A stretch of 64,000 nucleotides of DNA from Trichopria drosophilae. Its lineage: Eukaryota; Arthropoda; Insecta; Hymenoptera; Diapriidae. A program made the translations under genes and the position numbers. The DNA lies in NCBI GenBank assembly GCA_030407085.1, contig CM059583.1:42563001-42627000 (forward strand). Reading direction: 5' to 3'. The notes beneath the pieces were generated by a model, which was not told the origin of the DNA, ran no database searches, and saw only the letters and a program-made list of their open reading frames with translations. Of this stretch, positions 36,900 through 50,300 are shown piece by piece. The first letter of the stretch is position 1. Every line of letters begins with the position of its first letter.

Positions 36900-39800
36900 T
36901 ACTTCTTATAGATGACTTGTTTTAAGTTCTCGATAAATTACTTCAGGGTTCTTTTACCTACAGTCTTTACTTAACCTTCGGTTTATGCTAATGTATATGG
37001 TACACGCGACTCTGCAAGACCTTGATTCGCACTTCTGTTTAGCTAATAAGGCAGTATTATAACTAATTTGTCCTCTTTGTTTATATCTGTTTTTATTTCT
37101 ATTTATGTCTACAGATTATTGATCCATGACATTAATAAATATTATCGATCATTCTATCAATCAAAGCGCACCATTTACACAAATTTTCTCAACAGTTTCC
37201 TGCAGACAGTTTTTCTGAAAATACTAATGATGTTGTGAGAAATAACTCTTCGTTAACAGTCGAGGAATAAATTTGGTGATTTGAATTTTGCAAATAACCT
37301 TGAGGCAGAGATAGAAAATTTAAGAAGATGTATCCGTTGTCATCAATCTCTATTGTCCTGATACCAGTATTCTATTAATGTTTTATTTTGTCCTTCTTAT
37401 AAAATAGCGACGATCTTAAAATAGGGACGATCTATTATTGTCTAGACTTACACTTTAGACATTATTTTCTCACATAGGTTAAAAACACATTCGTGATATC
37501 GTAATTTATCGATTATTGTTCTAGAATCGTAATCGAACGTCCTAATATCCGCATCAGTCGATATTTCGGCGTGCTAATTTTTATCAATGTAGCATCAATA
37601 TTGATGAGACAATTTTTCGTTGCACATAAATTTAATGCTGTATTAAACGATATTTTACTTAACCCTTTAACATCCAAATACGCACAGTTTGCACACGGAT
37701 TTCAGCATCCTTTTTTGTATGCAATAAACATTTTTTAAGTACGAAGACCTCTGTATCCCACTAGTTTTAAGGTCGCTCTTTCCAATGACACGTTTAATAA
37801 ATTTTTTCAAAAATATTGAAAATACGCTATTTTTCACTATGATGGCATTTCATCAACTTCTAACCAGAAACGTGTTCCCGATAGTTTTACTTCAAAAGTA
37901 TGCTTTCACATATTTTTATTTTTGTCCATTTAGATTATAAAATGGCGTCTGAACATCGACAAATCTTCAAAATTGAGGAATTATCAACATTTGAGACATG
38001 TGCAACAATAATTAAACATGTTTCACAGTATTTTCTGGTTTTGATTTTACGTGTAAGTTTATATCTAGATAGTAAGAATAACCACGTAAGTAGTATCGAC
38101 ACCTATAAAAGTTGTCTGGTCCGTATTTTACTATTTATATAGCAGCTCCAACCATCCATTTCTTTCCGTGCATTTTCGTCGCCTCTTCCGTTTTATGGTG
38201 ATTTTGTTATGATTTGAACAAATGCACATATGCACATATTGTTACTTTTAACACTCTCTCACAGAAAAAGAATATGTCAAATCGATGTTTTCTCTGTAAC
38301 ATCGTGCAACCACGACGATATCTAAATAGACTGCCTTCTTGGTTATTCTTAATATTTAGATCGGAAAGTCAGCCACTTTGATAGTAACAGCACCTATAAA
38401 TGATGTCTAGTCCGTATATTACTACTTAAATGGTAACTCCAACCACTTATTTTTTTCGGTACGTGTATCAAAAATAAAACTCAAGTTTAACTGCACAAAC
38501 TAGACTAAAGTTTAGTTACACAACACATCAGTTTAAATAGAACCGAAAAACAAAAAAAAATTAATTGTGTTGTATATGCCTATATTGATTATATCGAGTT
38601 ATTGTTTATGTTGGAAGTACATCCATCGAAAATCATAATGAAAATAATAATAGTATTAATAATAAATAAGAATAAATAAGAATAAATAATACATAGTTGC
38701 AATCACATTAACTAATTTGATTTTTTCGAATGTATTAAGTTCAAGTGGTCTTGCGACAGCTTAAACTTGCTTTTCAAAGGTTGGCACCATGGAGACTTAT
38801 CAGGAGATCCCAAAAAGTATTTTCCCATAGTTTCTTTTTTATTTGACCGGGGCCACTTTTCAAAAAAGTGTGTCAAACATTATTTTTATTTAAATTTACC
38901 AGCATTATTCGAAAGAGCAGCCTCAAAACTAGTGAGATACGGATGTGTCCATTTTTTAAAACTTCGTATTGCATACAAAAAATAACGCTGCAATCCGTGT
39001 GTAAATTGTACATAATTTGCACACTTATTTTACTTATTGTAATGGGCTTTGATTAAGACGTTACAATATTTCAGTACTACCATGATGTTGATATACATAT
39101 AAACGCATAACTTGTACAGGCTTACTATAAGCCCAACAAAATTACGAGAAACTAAAGGTGCACAGTTATTCAGAATTAGGTCGAAAAGCGTGAAAAATTA
39201 CTTTCGGCCTTCTGCAGGTCCGTATTAACGAATTCGCACTACTAACTAAAGTATCTTGTATTACTAAATTTCCAACATCAAATGTTTTCACTTTTGTTTC
39301 CACTTGCCGTAATTCGACTTCTATTTTAGGTAAATAAGTCGTCGTCGAAAAAATTCTCGTCCTATTAACAGGTAGGAAGAGTTAATTTCGTCCTATTTTG
39401 CTGCTTTGTTATAAATACTTAAGGACAGTCTAAAGTAATCCGATACTTAGTATTTTAAGTCGGTATATAATAATTGTTACAACCTATTTATCGTCGGACC
39501 ATTTTGGATGTTTGTCGAAACCCCCTTAATGAATGTTTGTTACTTTTCGAGCAGAAGGTAAACTATTGAGATCTATTTGACACTATTAATTAATTTAAGT
39601 TACTCTCTGTAGTTTTTATAAATAACTGCTAATAGTATTCACAATTTCAAATGTCCTTCTTCATCTTAAATATTTGTACTATTATTCTCTAAATTTGAAT
39701 CAGCGAAAGTCATCGAGAATCAGTTTACTGATTAGCAGCCTACAATAGTATAATTAGCAACATGGTAGGTTATAGGTGATATTTGAAGTTATGTACAAAT

Positions 39801-41225
39801 GATTCAAGTAACGGAAAATAATACAACAGTTGTATTGTTACATTTTTTAATTACAACATTTTACTATTATAAAATGATGCAGTTAACTATTTTCCTGTGT
39901 ATATACACTAGTGTTGAAAAAATAGCTCTCAAATTTTTGAAGATTTTTATAGCATGTTCTAGAGTTCGCTGATGAAGGTTAACATGAAAATTGGATTTTA
40001 ATGAGATTTAAATTTTTTTATGTATATTGGAGTAAATATTTTGTTTTTAATAGCGATATTATTCTGCAGGCTTTAACAAGTAGGCTTGAATTTATTCAGA
40101 CAAATTATTCAATTCTCCGTTCATTCTTTTAAAAATGTAATTTTGCAGCAAATAGCTGGTTTAAAACACTGATTTCTGTGAATGGCAATACAAATCCCTA
40201 TGTTGACTTATTTTCCCTGTCGTTTAGAGGTAGTATTACGAAGAAAATTATCCGAAGTGTCTATAGTTTGAAATTACTTCTAATATGTAATTTTCCTACA
40301 GTCTAGCACTCGTGCCGATACAGTATATGACTATCGTACCAACTTTTTTTTGTTGAATCAAATATTTATATTAAAAGGTGTAATTGAGACAATTCAATTT
40401 TAAATAAAATAGACTATATCATTTTAATTCAAAATTTGTTTATAACTCGTAATACATTTTTCATTTTTACTATAAAAATGTAATTTGTAATAGAGTAATT
40501 CAGGAAATAGATAATAAACTATTATATGTAATAAAGTGATATAATATTATGTTAACATTATTCGATTAATTTTATTGTTATACTACAATAAATGTTACCC
40601 GATAACATCTGATGGTATTGATACAATTTTTTTCGCTGTGTGTAACAATCTTGGCATACTTAAAGGGATAAAAAGAACACAAAAAATAGACCTCCGTATA
40701 CATATTTCGCTCACTGGCATCTGCTGAGATTTTGTTCAACAAGTAAACTATCAGTTATTTAACAATATTTATAAAGGTTAATTTAAATTTAATTTTAGGA
40801 GCCTTTACAGATTTCTAAATATGAATCCAATATCTAGATTTTACACCATAATACAAAATTATCTTGTCGGTCATACAGCGATAGCGATAGATTTTATACT
40901 TTACATCGTTTATTGCTCACTTTCATTTCGATAATCTTTGCGGATCTGCAGCCGACTTTTATAAGTACCCATAGTGCAATTCTGTTGGGAAAATGCAGAA
41001 AACCTACGCCTGTGTGCAGCACACAATCATGTGCATAATTTTGTCCAAAAAAATTATTGTATAACACTAACACCGTTCAACTACCGACGCTGCGATAGAG
41101 ATGCATCTAAACTGAAAATTACTAACAGAAAATAAAATCCAATTTGGATATTAAACTGAATAAGAATGAAAAGTACTTGCTTTCCATATTTTATTAAAAC
41201 TTGTAGTGACATAAGAATTTACATA
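36900..41225. other. Intergenic DNA between GST copies 3 and 4
   Basis: AT-rich; contains the direct repeat at 38098..38466 and an interrupted AATAA(G) simple repeat at about 38645..38692. No gene recognised. Several 60-80-codon open frames here look random. Confidence 0.4.
38098..38466. repeat. 80-bp direct repeat, 290 bp apart
   Basis: CACCTATAAA, TGTCTGGTCCGTAT, TTACTA and AACTCCAACCA blocks at 38099..38180 recur in the same order at 38390..38466 with about 15-20 percent change. Confidence 0.6.
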
Positions 41226-41231
41226 TTTATT
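41226..41231 (-). promoter_or_regulatory. Poly(A) signal candidate, GST copy 4
   Basis: AATAAA on the minus strand about 100 nt after the TAA stop. Confidence 0.45.
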
Positions 41232-41333
41232 TTCCTTCGATTTTTAGTCAACATTAACAGAGGAAATAATCTGCAGTTCAATACACGATATAGTAATATA
41301 CTTATGTATAGCGTATTCTGACAATCTTGATAT

Positions 41334-44300
41334 TTACAGATTAGTTTTTGGACGACTGGCAATGTAGGCTTTTATACTTGATGTGCTCCGAATTCTTTCT
41401 ACCATTTTTCTCAAATTCGGGTGATCTCTGTTAATATCGTAGCCCAACATGTTTGATAAGAAGTCACATAATCCTGCGTAATAAACGTCGGCCCACGTGA
41501 TCTACAAAAATTTGAATATTGCATAAAATGAAGGAAAAATTAGTTCGTGTTTGGTAATTTTTGGAGTTTTCGTTATTTCTAGTACGTTTTACAATATTTT
41601 GAGCATTTTATACATTTTTATCAGGTAACGTTTAACTTACCCTGGAAAGTACCATATTGGGGAAAAAATATTTTTCATTTAAATATATTTTACCACAAAA
41701 ATTAAAAATGTTGCCATATATTTTCTATAAAATATTATGTATAATAAACTCTTCTTTAAACGGGTTTTATGTAATCTCAAAGTATAACACCTACTAATTT
41801 TAATACAAAGTCAAGAAAATTGACACGTGAAGAAAGAAAATTTATCCTTGGTTCGGCATATTTTACTGATCTCGTGGTATTATTCATTTTACGTCGAAAT
41901 AATTTCATAAGCCTAAAAAAAATGTTTTCTAATATCACGCATATTATACATTAAAATGTGCTATAATTTTTTTATTGTGAAGATTTGTAGATTCCGAAAA
42001 ATCATCCAATTTATCGTAAATATTTAGAAGTAATTTATTACAGATATGAGAAGTAAAAATGCTGAATAGTCCAACAAGGGATCTCGACGAAACACTTTTT
42101 TACAATAGGCATTAATAACCCTAATTGTCGCTAGAGGAACACAGAATCCATTGATTGACAGAATCTAGTCAACTACAAAATAAAATATATAAACAGTACT
42201 GATCAAAATTCTGTCGCGATAATCATACAAATCCCGCCTATATGTATACAAGATTATTTCCGTCGCACGTGTTTTCTATCGAAAACCAAAAATATGCGGG
42301 GGAGGGGGGGTTAAAATTCCGAAAATACATTAATCCGAAGGTACTATTTTCCGAATTTTAATAATTCCGAATGTCAATTATCCGTAAGGTACAAAGTTCC
42401 GAATGACAAAGTTCCGAATGACGAAGTTCCGAATTAATGTAGGCGCCCTGAATCCGATTTTTTTGGGTAGAATGCCTGAAAGTGGTGCACTTGATTTGTT
42501 ATTAAATTTCATGCAACCAATTTTTATTAATGACATGTTGAATATGGCAAAAATGGAATTTTTTTGAAGTTCGACAATTTTTATCTCCAAAAATCTGCAT
42601 TTTTTTTTGTCCAAAATGACCCAAAGAATCTAACAAAATTCTTTTGGACTGAAAAATTCAAATTTTTAAATTGTTAACAAAATTTGTTAATAACAATCAA
42701 CTGCACCACTTTTAGGCATTCTACCCAAAAAATTCGGATTCAGGGGCCCAAAATACATAAGAATCAACTTCATTTAGAGATATATAATAGGCCACATCAC
42801 CGTACGTGGCGCCTACATTAATTCGGATGTTTTTTCATTCGGAACTTTGTACCTTACGGATAATTTACGTTCGGAATTTTAAACCTTCGGAAAATTTACT
42901 TTCGGATTTATTCACTTCGGATGATTGGCATTCAAAATTATCAAAATTCGGAGAATAGTACCTTCGGATAAATGTATTTTCGGAATTTTAACCCCCCCCC
43001 CCCCCACACACACACACAAAATATGGGACTAATGTTATTCTTTTTGTTTTTGTATTTTATTTTCAGGTGACCGAGACAACGAATAAACGATTTTCAATTT
43101 TAATAGATAAAACATTCGAATATTTGATTAAATTTACTAAATATTATGTTACATCTATTAAATATTTGATTGACATGCTCTTTTAAGCCGTGAAGTTAAA
43201 ATAGTCCAACCGTACATCTTAACTTTTATCAATGGAATTTATTGTATGAATAATGAAAAAAAATAAAAATGGTTAAGTATATAGATTTTGTATATTTTGT
43301 ACATGACCCGAGGGCTGAATTACTTGTCCACTATTTATTAAATTCTACTGTACACGTGAATTCATTTCAAATTTTTGCGCCACTTATTCATTTTCCTGAA
43401 TGGTAGAACTACGTTTTACCACCATGTGGCTGAGCATTGAGGTGCTTGATTTCGCAAGCAGTTAGATCTGGTTTCAAAAGTATAAATTCCAAATTTTATA
43501 CTTTTGTGAAGAAAATTTTGTTGCCTACAAAAAATGTTCAGTACATTTCTCGTTTGTTTTGTACCGTTTTCGATACGCCAGCCATAAAGTAAAAAATACT
43601 GATATTTTTACTTATAACAACGTTTACAAAGCCCACAAATAACCACACAGGTATGACGTTATAAAAAAAATTCTTAATGATGTAACAAAAGTATATATAA
43701 AAAAATAATTTCAATTTTACAATTTCGAATTTTAATCGGTCTTTTACGGTATAAGCACTATATATACTTGGTAAATAAAAGCCGTGTTGGCTTTAGTGTA
43801 TGCAGGGTGTCAGGAGAGTCGCGTTCAATATCACTATGGTAGATAGAGAATTAAATATACATGAACCTTCGTCGTAAATATGTGCAAAGTGGGGTATTCG
43901 CTTATAGATCGGCAAATGTTCCGTGGGCGATCAATATAAGATTGAATGTAAGAAACAAACGCGTATCGATATAAATTACCAGGTGAGTCGTTACCAGAAC
44001 GTACCTCACTTCACCTCGAAAATAAATATCTGTCGGTAACATGCAAAGCCGTTTTTGTTCAGGTGGAAATACAGGATGGCGGAATTTGTCGGTCTATTTA
44101 TATAAATATTAATTTAATAAACATAAATAAATAACTTTATGGACGTCAATGGGATGTCAGTGCACGTCGAGGAGTTACTTAATAATCTTCTTGCATGAAA
44201 AATTATGGAAACGATAGCTATTGGATTTTAACATTCAAAGAAAAACAAAAAAATAGAAAATATTCCCTCTGGTGCCTTAAACTTCAACTATTGTGAGAAA

Positions 44301-47300
44301 TGCGTTTCGCACCATGATGGCATTTTGTGCTCTTCAGCAGGGCTAATGACATCCTTGCCTTGGACACGATAGTTAATTTTAATTTTGAAAAAATATATAT
44401 AATGAACTTTTATATTTATGTTTACCCAAATTAATATTTATATAAACAGACCGACAAATTCCAAGAAATTCCATCTCATATTTTATTTTATTAACGGTCG
44501 AGAAACAATGATTAATTATGAAGGGTGGGAACCAGTAAAAATATAATGAAAAAATGCTGAATAAAACTATAATATAGCGAAAAAGATTAAAATACTATAA
44601 ACATAAAATATGTCAACAATCTGGATTCTATAGAGGAAACAGTTTATTATAAATTAAATTTTTAGTGATATATCAAAAACACTCCCTCAAATAAGAAACA
44701 AATTATGTTGAAAAGTATCGCGAATTGAAACTACGTTTATGTTGATATTGTCATTATCGATTAGTTTGAAGAGCTTTAATTTCCATAGAAACGGGTTTAC
44801 AGATAATCTGTTACATTAGAGATTTTTTTACAAACGGAAAATATCTGGCGTTCTGCAAAAGATCATTACCCAACTTATAAAATGTTAAAATAAACAAATG
44901 TCAAATAAAATACATATAAGGGAAATTAAAATGCTAAGCAGAAAACGTGTAATTAATTGACGTTCTGCAAAAATTTGTTAAAATTTCAGACAAATATGAA
45001 AAAAGAGTGTATTTATAACGTATAACAATACTTGAATTACTGATTGGTACAAAAACCCAACTTGTTCCGTAAGACGTTTAAATTTAAATTCAAATCATCC
45101 AACATCAATGAAAAAAAGTTTGTTTTGTTGACTAAGCTATTTCGTTGGCTAAAAAGTTTCATCATAAAAATATGATGTATTGGTTTGGATAGTGTACACT
45201 GAAAATTTAGATTCATTTTTTTATGAAGTGAACTATCAAAAGTTTCGTGGATTTGCCGATATATGTATTTTTAACACCCCTTAGAAAAATGCGTTGGGAA
45301 TTTCCGTGTCATTTTTTTCCTCCTCTATCTATCATGATAACACATTGGACGCAACTTTCCAAGAGACCATGTATATCCAAGTGTACGCTTGCCAACGCAA
45401 GTATTGTGCACATAATAGCAAACCTTTTATAAAAAGACTACTAAATAATACCGTATATGGTATACTAAAAAAAGACGAAAATGTCGAATTAAATATTTAT
45501 ATATTTTTACAAAGTATGTATATGAGTGCGATACTAGTGGTAACTAAAAAAGTTAAGTGTAGCATAACATTTTATGTAAATGGTTAATCGTTTTTGGTTT
45601 GTAAATCATGAATTTATAAAGCATTTTTCACATATGGTAATTAATTTTAATGTTTAAAAAATCATCTTGTCCCTGCAGTTATTACTTTAAAGAACATATC
45701 ATAATAATTATTAACGGTCGATGTTGCTTTTTTAAAAGTTACTTCATAGAAATAAACTGGTTTTATACATTACCTTATCATTAATGAAACTTCCATTATT
45801 TTTTTTCACTCGATCTTCAAATTTTTGTAAACATAGTATCATTTTTTCTTGAGCAACTTCCATCATTTTTTCCTTTAGTGTAGAATCATCGCAAAAATAA
45901 GATGTGGCGAGTTCTATAAAAACATTTTTAAACAATATTTATTTATGTTTTATTTTCCAGTACTCACCAACATGACAATAAGGGAAATATTGGTTAATCT
46001 CAGGTTTAGCCATTTTAACATTTTATATAAAAAATGTCAGGTTCTACTATTTTATAAAAAATAATTATTTGTGAAAGATTTTAATTTAAAACAAAAGCAC
46101 AAGAACTAACAAAATCAGGTTTTGGTAGTTTATTTTTCAAGATGGCAATCAAAATATAAATGATCGTCAATTTTTATTATAAATTGTCAAAGTATGTAAG
46201 AAATCATGCAATAGATCTTTTCGAGCTGACGAAGTCATTAAGAGGATTTACCTATCACAACTAAACAAAAAATGATTGATATTTCTGATACCCTAGTAGA
46301 AAATGGATGAGGTTTTTGGCTAGTTTCTATGCAGTTTACATTTTTCCTATGTTAAAGTTACAGGAAAACCGGGCAGTGTAACAAAAAATTGGACAGGGCT
46401 TCTTTACTTCTTAAATATGTATAGCGTCTGAAATCATTGCTGTCTTGGTTAATATCATTATTGCGTCAGTAAGCAACTGTTCCTAAACAATGTTACTGGA
46501 TATTAATGATATACCAATAATATGAAAATTGTTATAGCGATATTCAGTGCTCCCTAAAGATTATAAAAAACTTTAATAATTATGTAGTATCCTTGACAAA
46601 CCTTTCCTCATGTCATTGATATTGTTGACTATTCCATCAATTTCAAGCTCTTCTAAGTCATCAATGCCTACAAGTTTTCCTTTTTTGGCAATGAAGTGGC
46701 AGATAGACAATGACTGATCATATTTTTTTCCGTGAACTTCTAATACTGGCAGCTGTCCCATCGGCATTCCTGAAACACAAGTCCTAAATTTTGTTCGACG
46801 ATAGTGTTTAAGCATACAAGTTTACATATATTTGTTGTAATGATTTCTTTGTAAAATGTTAATAAAGAATCTTTAAATTGTAAGAATTTTTTTTCATTTC
46901 AATCTGCCAACATTAAGGAGCATTCAGTAATATTTCTGAAAATTGGCAACAGAACGTGCAAGGTAAGAACCCAATGATGTACCCTTATTCAGCTGTATGC
47001 TTTGAATACAAAAGAAATAGATACGACGCTGGCTAGTTAACGAAAACTATGTTCGTCAAGTTTAATTAAAAACCAATTACGAAAAAAAAGACGAAATCTT
47101 TTTCTTCAATCTTCTATTCTTACGTGTAGGAGTCGTCAGTTATGTAGCCAGCAAGTTTGGATGATTTTTAATTCTATTATGGTAACAATGGTGTTTTATT
47201 TCTTCTTTTATTGTTGGTATCTGCAAAACTTGATGTATTTCTTCGTTTTTTATGAACAATCGTACGTCGGCAATAATTCTCAGCACTTTTGACTGAAATC

Positions 47301-50300
47301 GCTACAGTATTTTTAAACTTGAGTTTGCCTGATGTGCCTCATGGTCGAATGTCCAAATTCACCTCAAGATTGTTTTATGCAATAGGATATTTTAATTTCA
47401 GTTTATAGTTGGGACCCTATTCCAAGTAGCCAAAAAACACTTTTCATAGTTTAAGTCCAAGTTGTTTTCTTTTAGAGAATATATGTATTTTGCAAGTTAG
47501 CCTGCGATCAAAATGCATTCCAAGATACTTTACAAAATCAGATTTGGGTATCTATCTCTTAATATAATACTGATGGACATGTTTCTTTCCGTGCTGTAAA
47601 AGTCACATGGCATGATTTATTTTCATTGCGCTTTTCAGGTCGGGTCTGAGACGTAGTTATTTGTTTTACTCCTGTCAGAATGAATAACATGTTCAATCGC
47701 GTCATTAATTTGGTTTTCTGTTTTTAAGGATAATGATGTGTTTATCCTAGCATTCAGTTGATGTTCGGAAAATGCCTGATTTGTGAAATTAATAACTGAT
47801 TTGTTTATATTGCACAAGATTTGTATAATTGTGATATTTCACCTCAGAGTAATTCGGGGGAATACATTATAAATATAAATCATGTTAAATTCAGGGGAAT
47901 ACGTTATAAATATGGGTCATGTTAAATAGTTTTTAGAATTGTTTGTTGCTGTAAAACTGACTCATTATTATCATTACTAGCATATTATTTGAACTAATGA
48001 ACGACCTATGTGAGTATTGTTGAAGTGGCTGATTACAATTTCCGACTCCAGAAGATATTTTATCCAACCACAGTCCCTGCAACTCTCGTTAGGTAGAACG
48101 CGTTCGAAATCCAGCAGAGATTTGATCAATTATATCACTTCTGAAACTCGTGTCGGCGGATTAATCGATATTTGAAAGCGATAAAGGTATATGATAATAA
48201 TGATCTGTAGGTTTTCCTCACATGTTCATAGGAGGGAGTTTCAGAACATTGTTATGGAACATGGTAATTAATGAAATACTCGTTAGTACACCGAAGCCTG
48301 GCAGGGCTACTACAATTACAACTAGCCTCTGAAATAGCTCGCGAATTAGAGAAATATCCGTTCGAGTTTGGACACCGAAAAGGACAGGACATCTTACTAG
48401 ATATCAAGAGATAAAGAAACTTTCATACCAAAGAAAATGGTATAATCCATGAAAAGACCACCATATTAAAACGATGAACAATGCATGAAATATTTTCTTA
48501 TACCTAATAACGCTGAAAAACGAGCTGGGGATACAGAAAAGTTACTGATTTTAACTACAAAAAACTGTCTTAGAAAGAAGGTCCGCAATCAGAAAATATG
48601 GGGAATTTACTAAAAAGTATTTGAAGAGCATGAACAATAAACATAACGATTTCCAATGTATATATTATATCTTGCCACAGTAGAAAATGTGTTACAATTT
48701 TTCTGTCGCAGCTATTAAGCTTCTTAAGTGGCTCTGAGAATACAAAAAAATTGCAGCTTGAAACTTGGAAATCTGAAAGTTTTAGAATGAATCTGCCGCT
48801 TAGAAATAATTGTTTGTTATAAATAATAGTAGAAAATTTGTTAAATTGTTTCTGCCAGGGCTGTTAAGTTTCATAAGTGCCTCTGAAGGACTTTAGTAAA
48901 TTTCAGCTTGAAACGTGCAAATTTGAACGATGTGACGTGAGTGTGACGCTTAGAAATAATTATTTGTCATAAATAATAGTATGACATTTTTTAAAATTAT
49001 TTCTGTCGGGGTTATTAAGCTTCGTATTTGGCTGTGAAGGACTCTAGCAAATTTCTCCATTGTATGTAAAATTCGAACCTGTCATCGTTTGGCCAGAGAA
49101 CAGTTGAATGTCTCGATATGAATAAATACTCCACTCACTCATACATTCCAAATATATGTCTCACGTACATACAATCTTTATCGCATAATGAAGCGCTTCA
49201 TATGCATAATATCAAAAAATGCCTCAGGACTTTTCGTTTCAGTTTTTCGTGTTCTACTTGACCTGCAGTTATTATCCGCGGTCACACGAACACCCTGTAT
49301 AAAACTAGCACTTAAGAAACGATTGTTTGTAGAAGTGATGTCCCTGGGTAAATCCTATATTAGCTATGATATTGGCGAGGTTTAGAGATCCCATAATACT
49401 TAAATCGCTCCAAGGTAAATAAAGACCGAAATACAAATTCAAAATATATCCTGATGCCAAAACAAAGAACTAAATGACCAAAATGTATTAGATTCAGGTA
49501 TATGGTTAACTCATAGCCACCGAATAAACGCCTTCAAACACGCTTTAAAAACATATATTATATAGGAAATACAATTTTAATCTAAATTTCATTTGAAGGT
49601 ATGGAGATAGAGTAATATAATTGAAGTTATTTATACGCTATATGTATATTCCAATCTTTCAAATCGTTAGAATAAGAACTAAAACGTCGGGGATAAATAG
49701 GGGATCATTAATTAAATAACAACTTTCCCTACACACGAGTTTCATATCAGAGATCTGTAGGTAACCAATGGGATATGATGTCAGTGGTCTACTTGATCAC
49801 ACTGCAGCCTTATGCTGTTGATTGCCATATTTGATACCGGTCTGGCAGTTGGTCTGGATATTCCATATAGGACTAACGGCTACCCATGATACTGCACATC
49901 ACACTGGTTAGATACCGTATGACTAATTTTCAAATGGTCTTTTTAACAACCATAGAGAACAGAGGATGTAACGGATTGAAGCAAAATTGTGCAACTGTGA
50001 CACAATATCTTTAGAAATGTACGCATTGGATACCTGACTGCACATATCTGTGATAAATATTTGTCAAAGTCAGGTTCTCCAGTGCTTGGCATTTTTTGCT
50101 AATAGTTGCTCTATGGATGAAGATCAGCTAGCTATCTCAGGCTCAATGTATCAGTTTTCAATAATTTGGTTTTTGGACGAATATCGTAGTAGTTGCACCA
50201 ATGTATAAAAATGATATGAAGAAGATTCAAAATATCGTATTACGAATAGATTCCTTATGTTTCAATTTTCAAACATCACAAACACCACTATAACTGTGGA

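Noticed and set aside
37660..37680. TTAACCCTTTAAC resembling a piggyBac-type end
   Set aside because: No inverted partner with TTAA was found nearby; a similar isolated TTAACCCTTTC at 24315 was rejected for the same reason.
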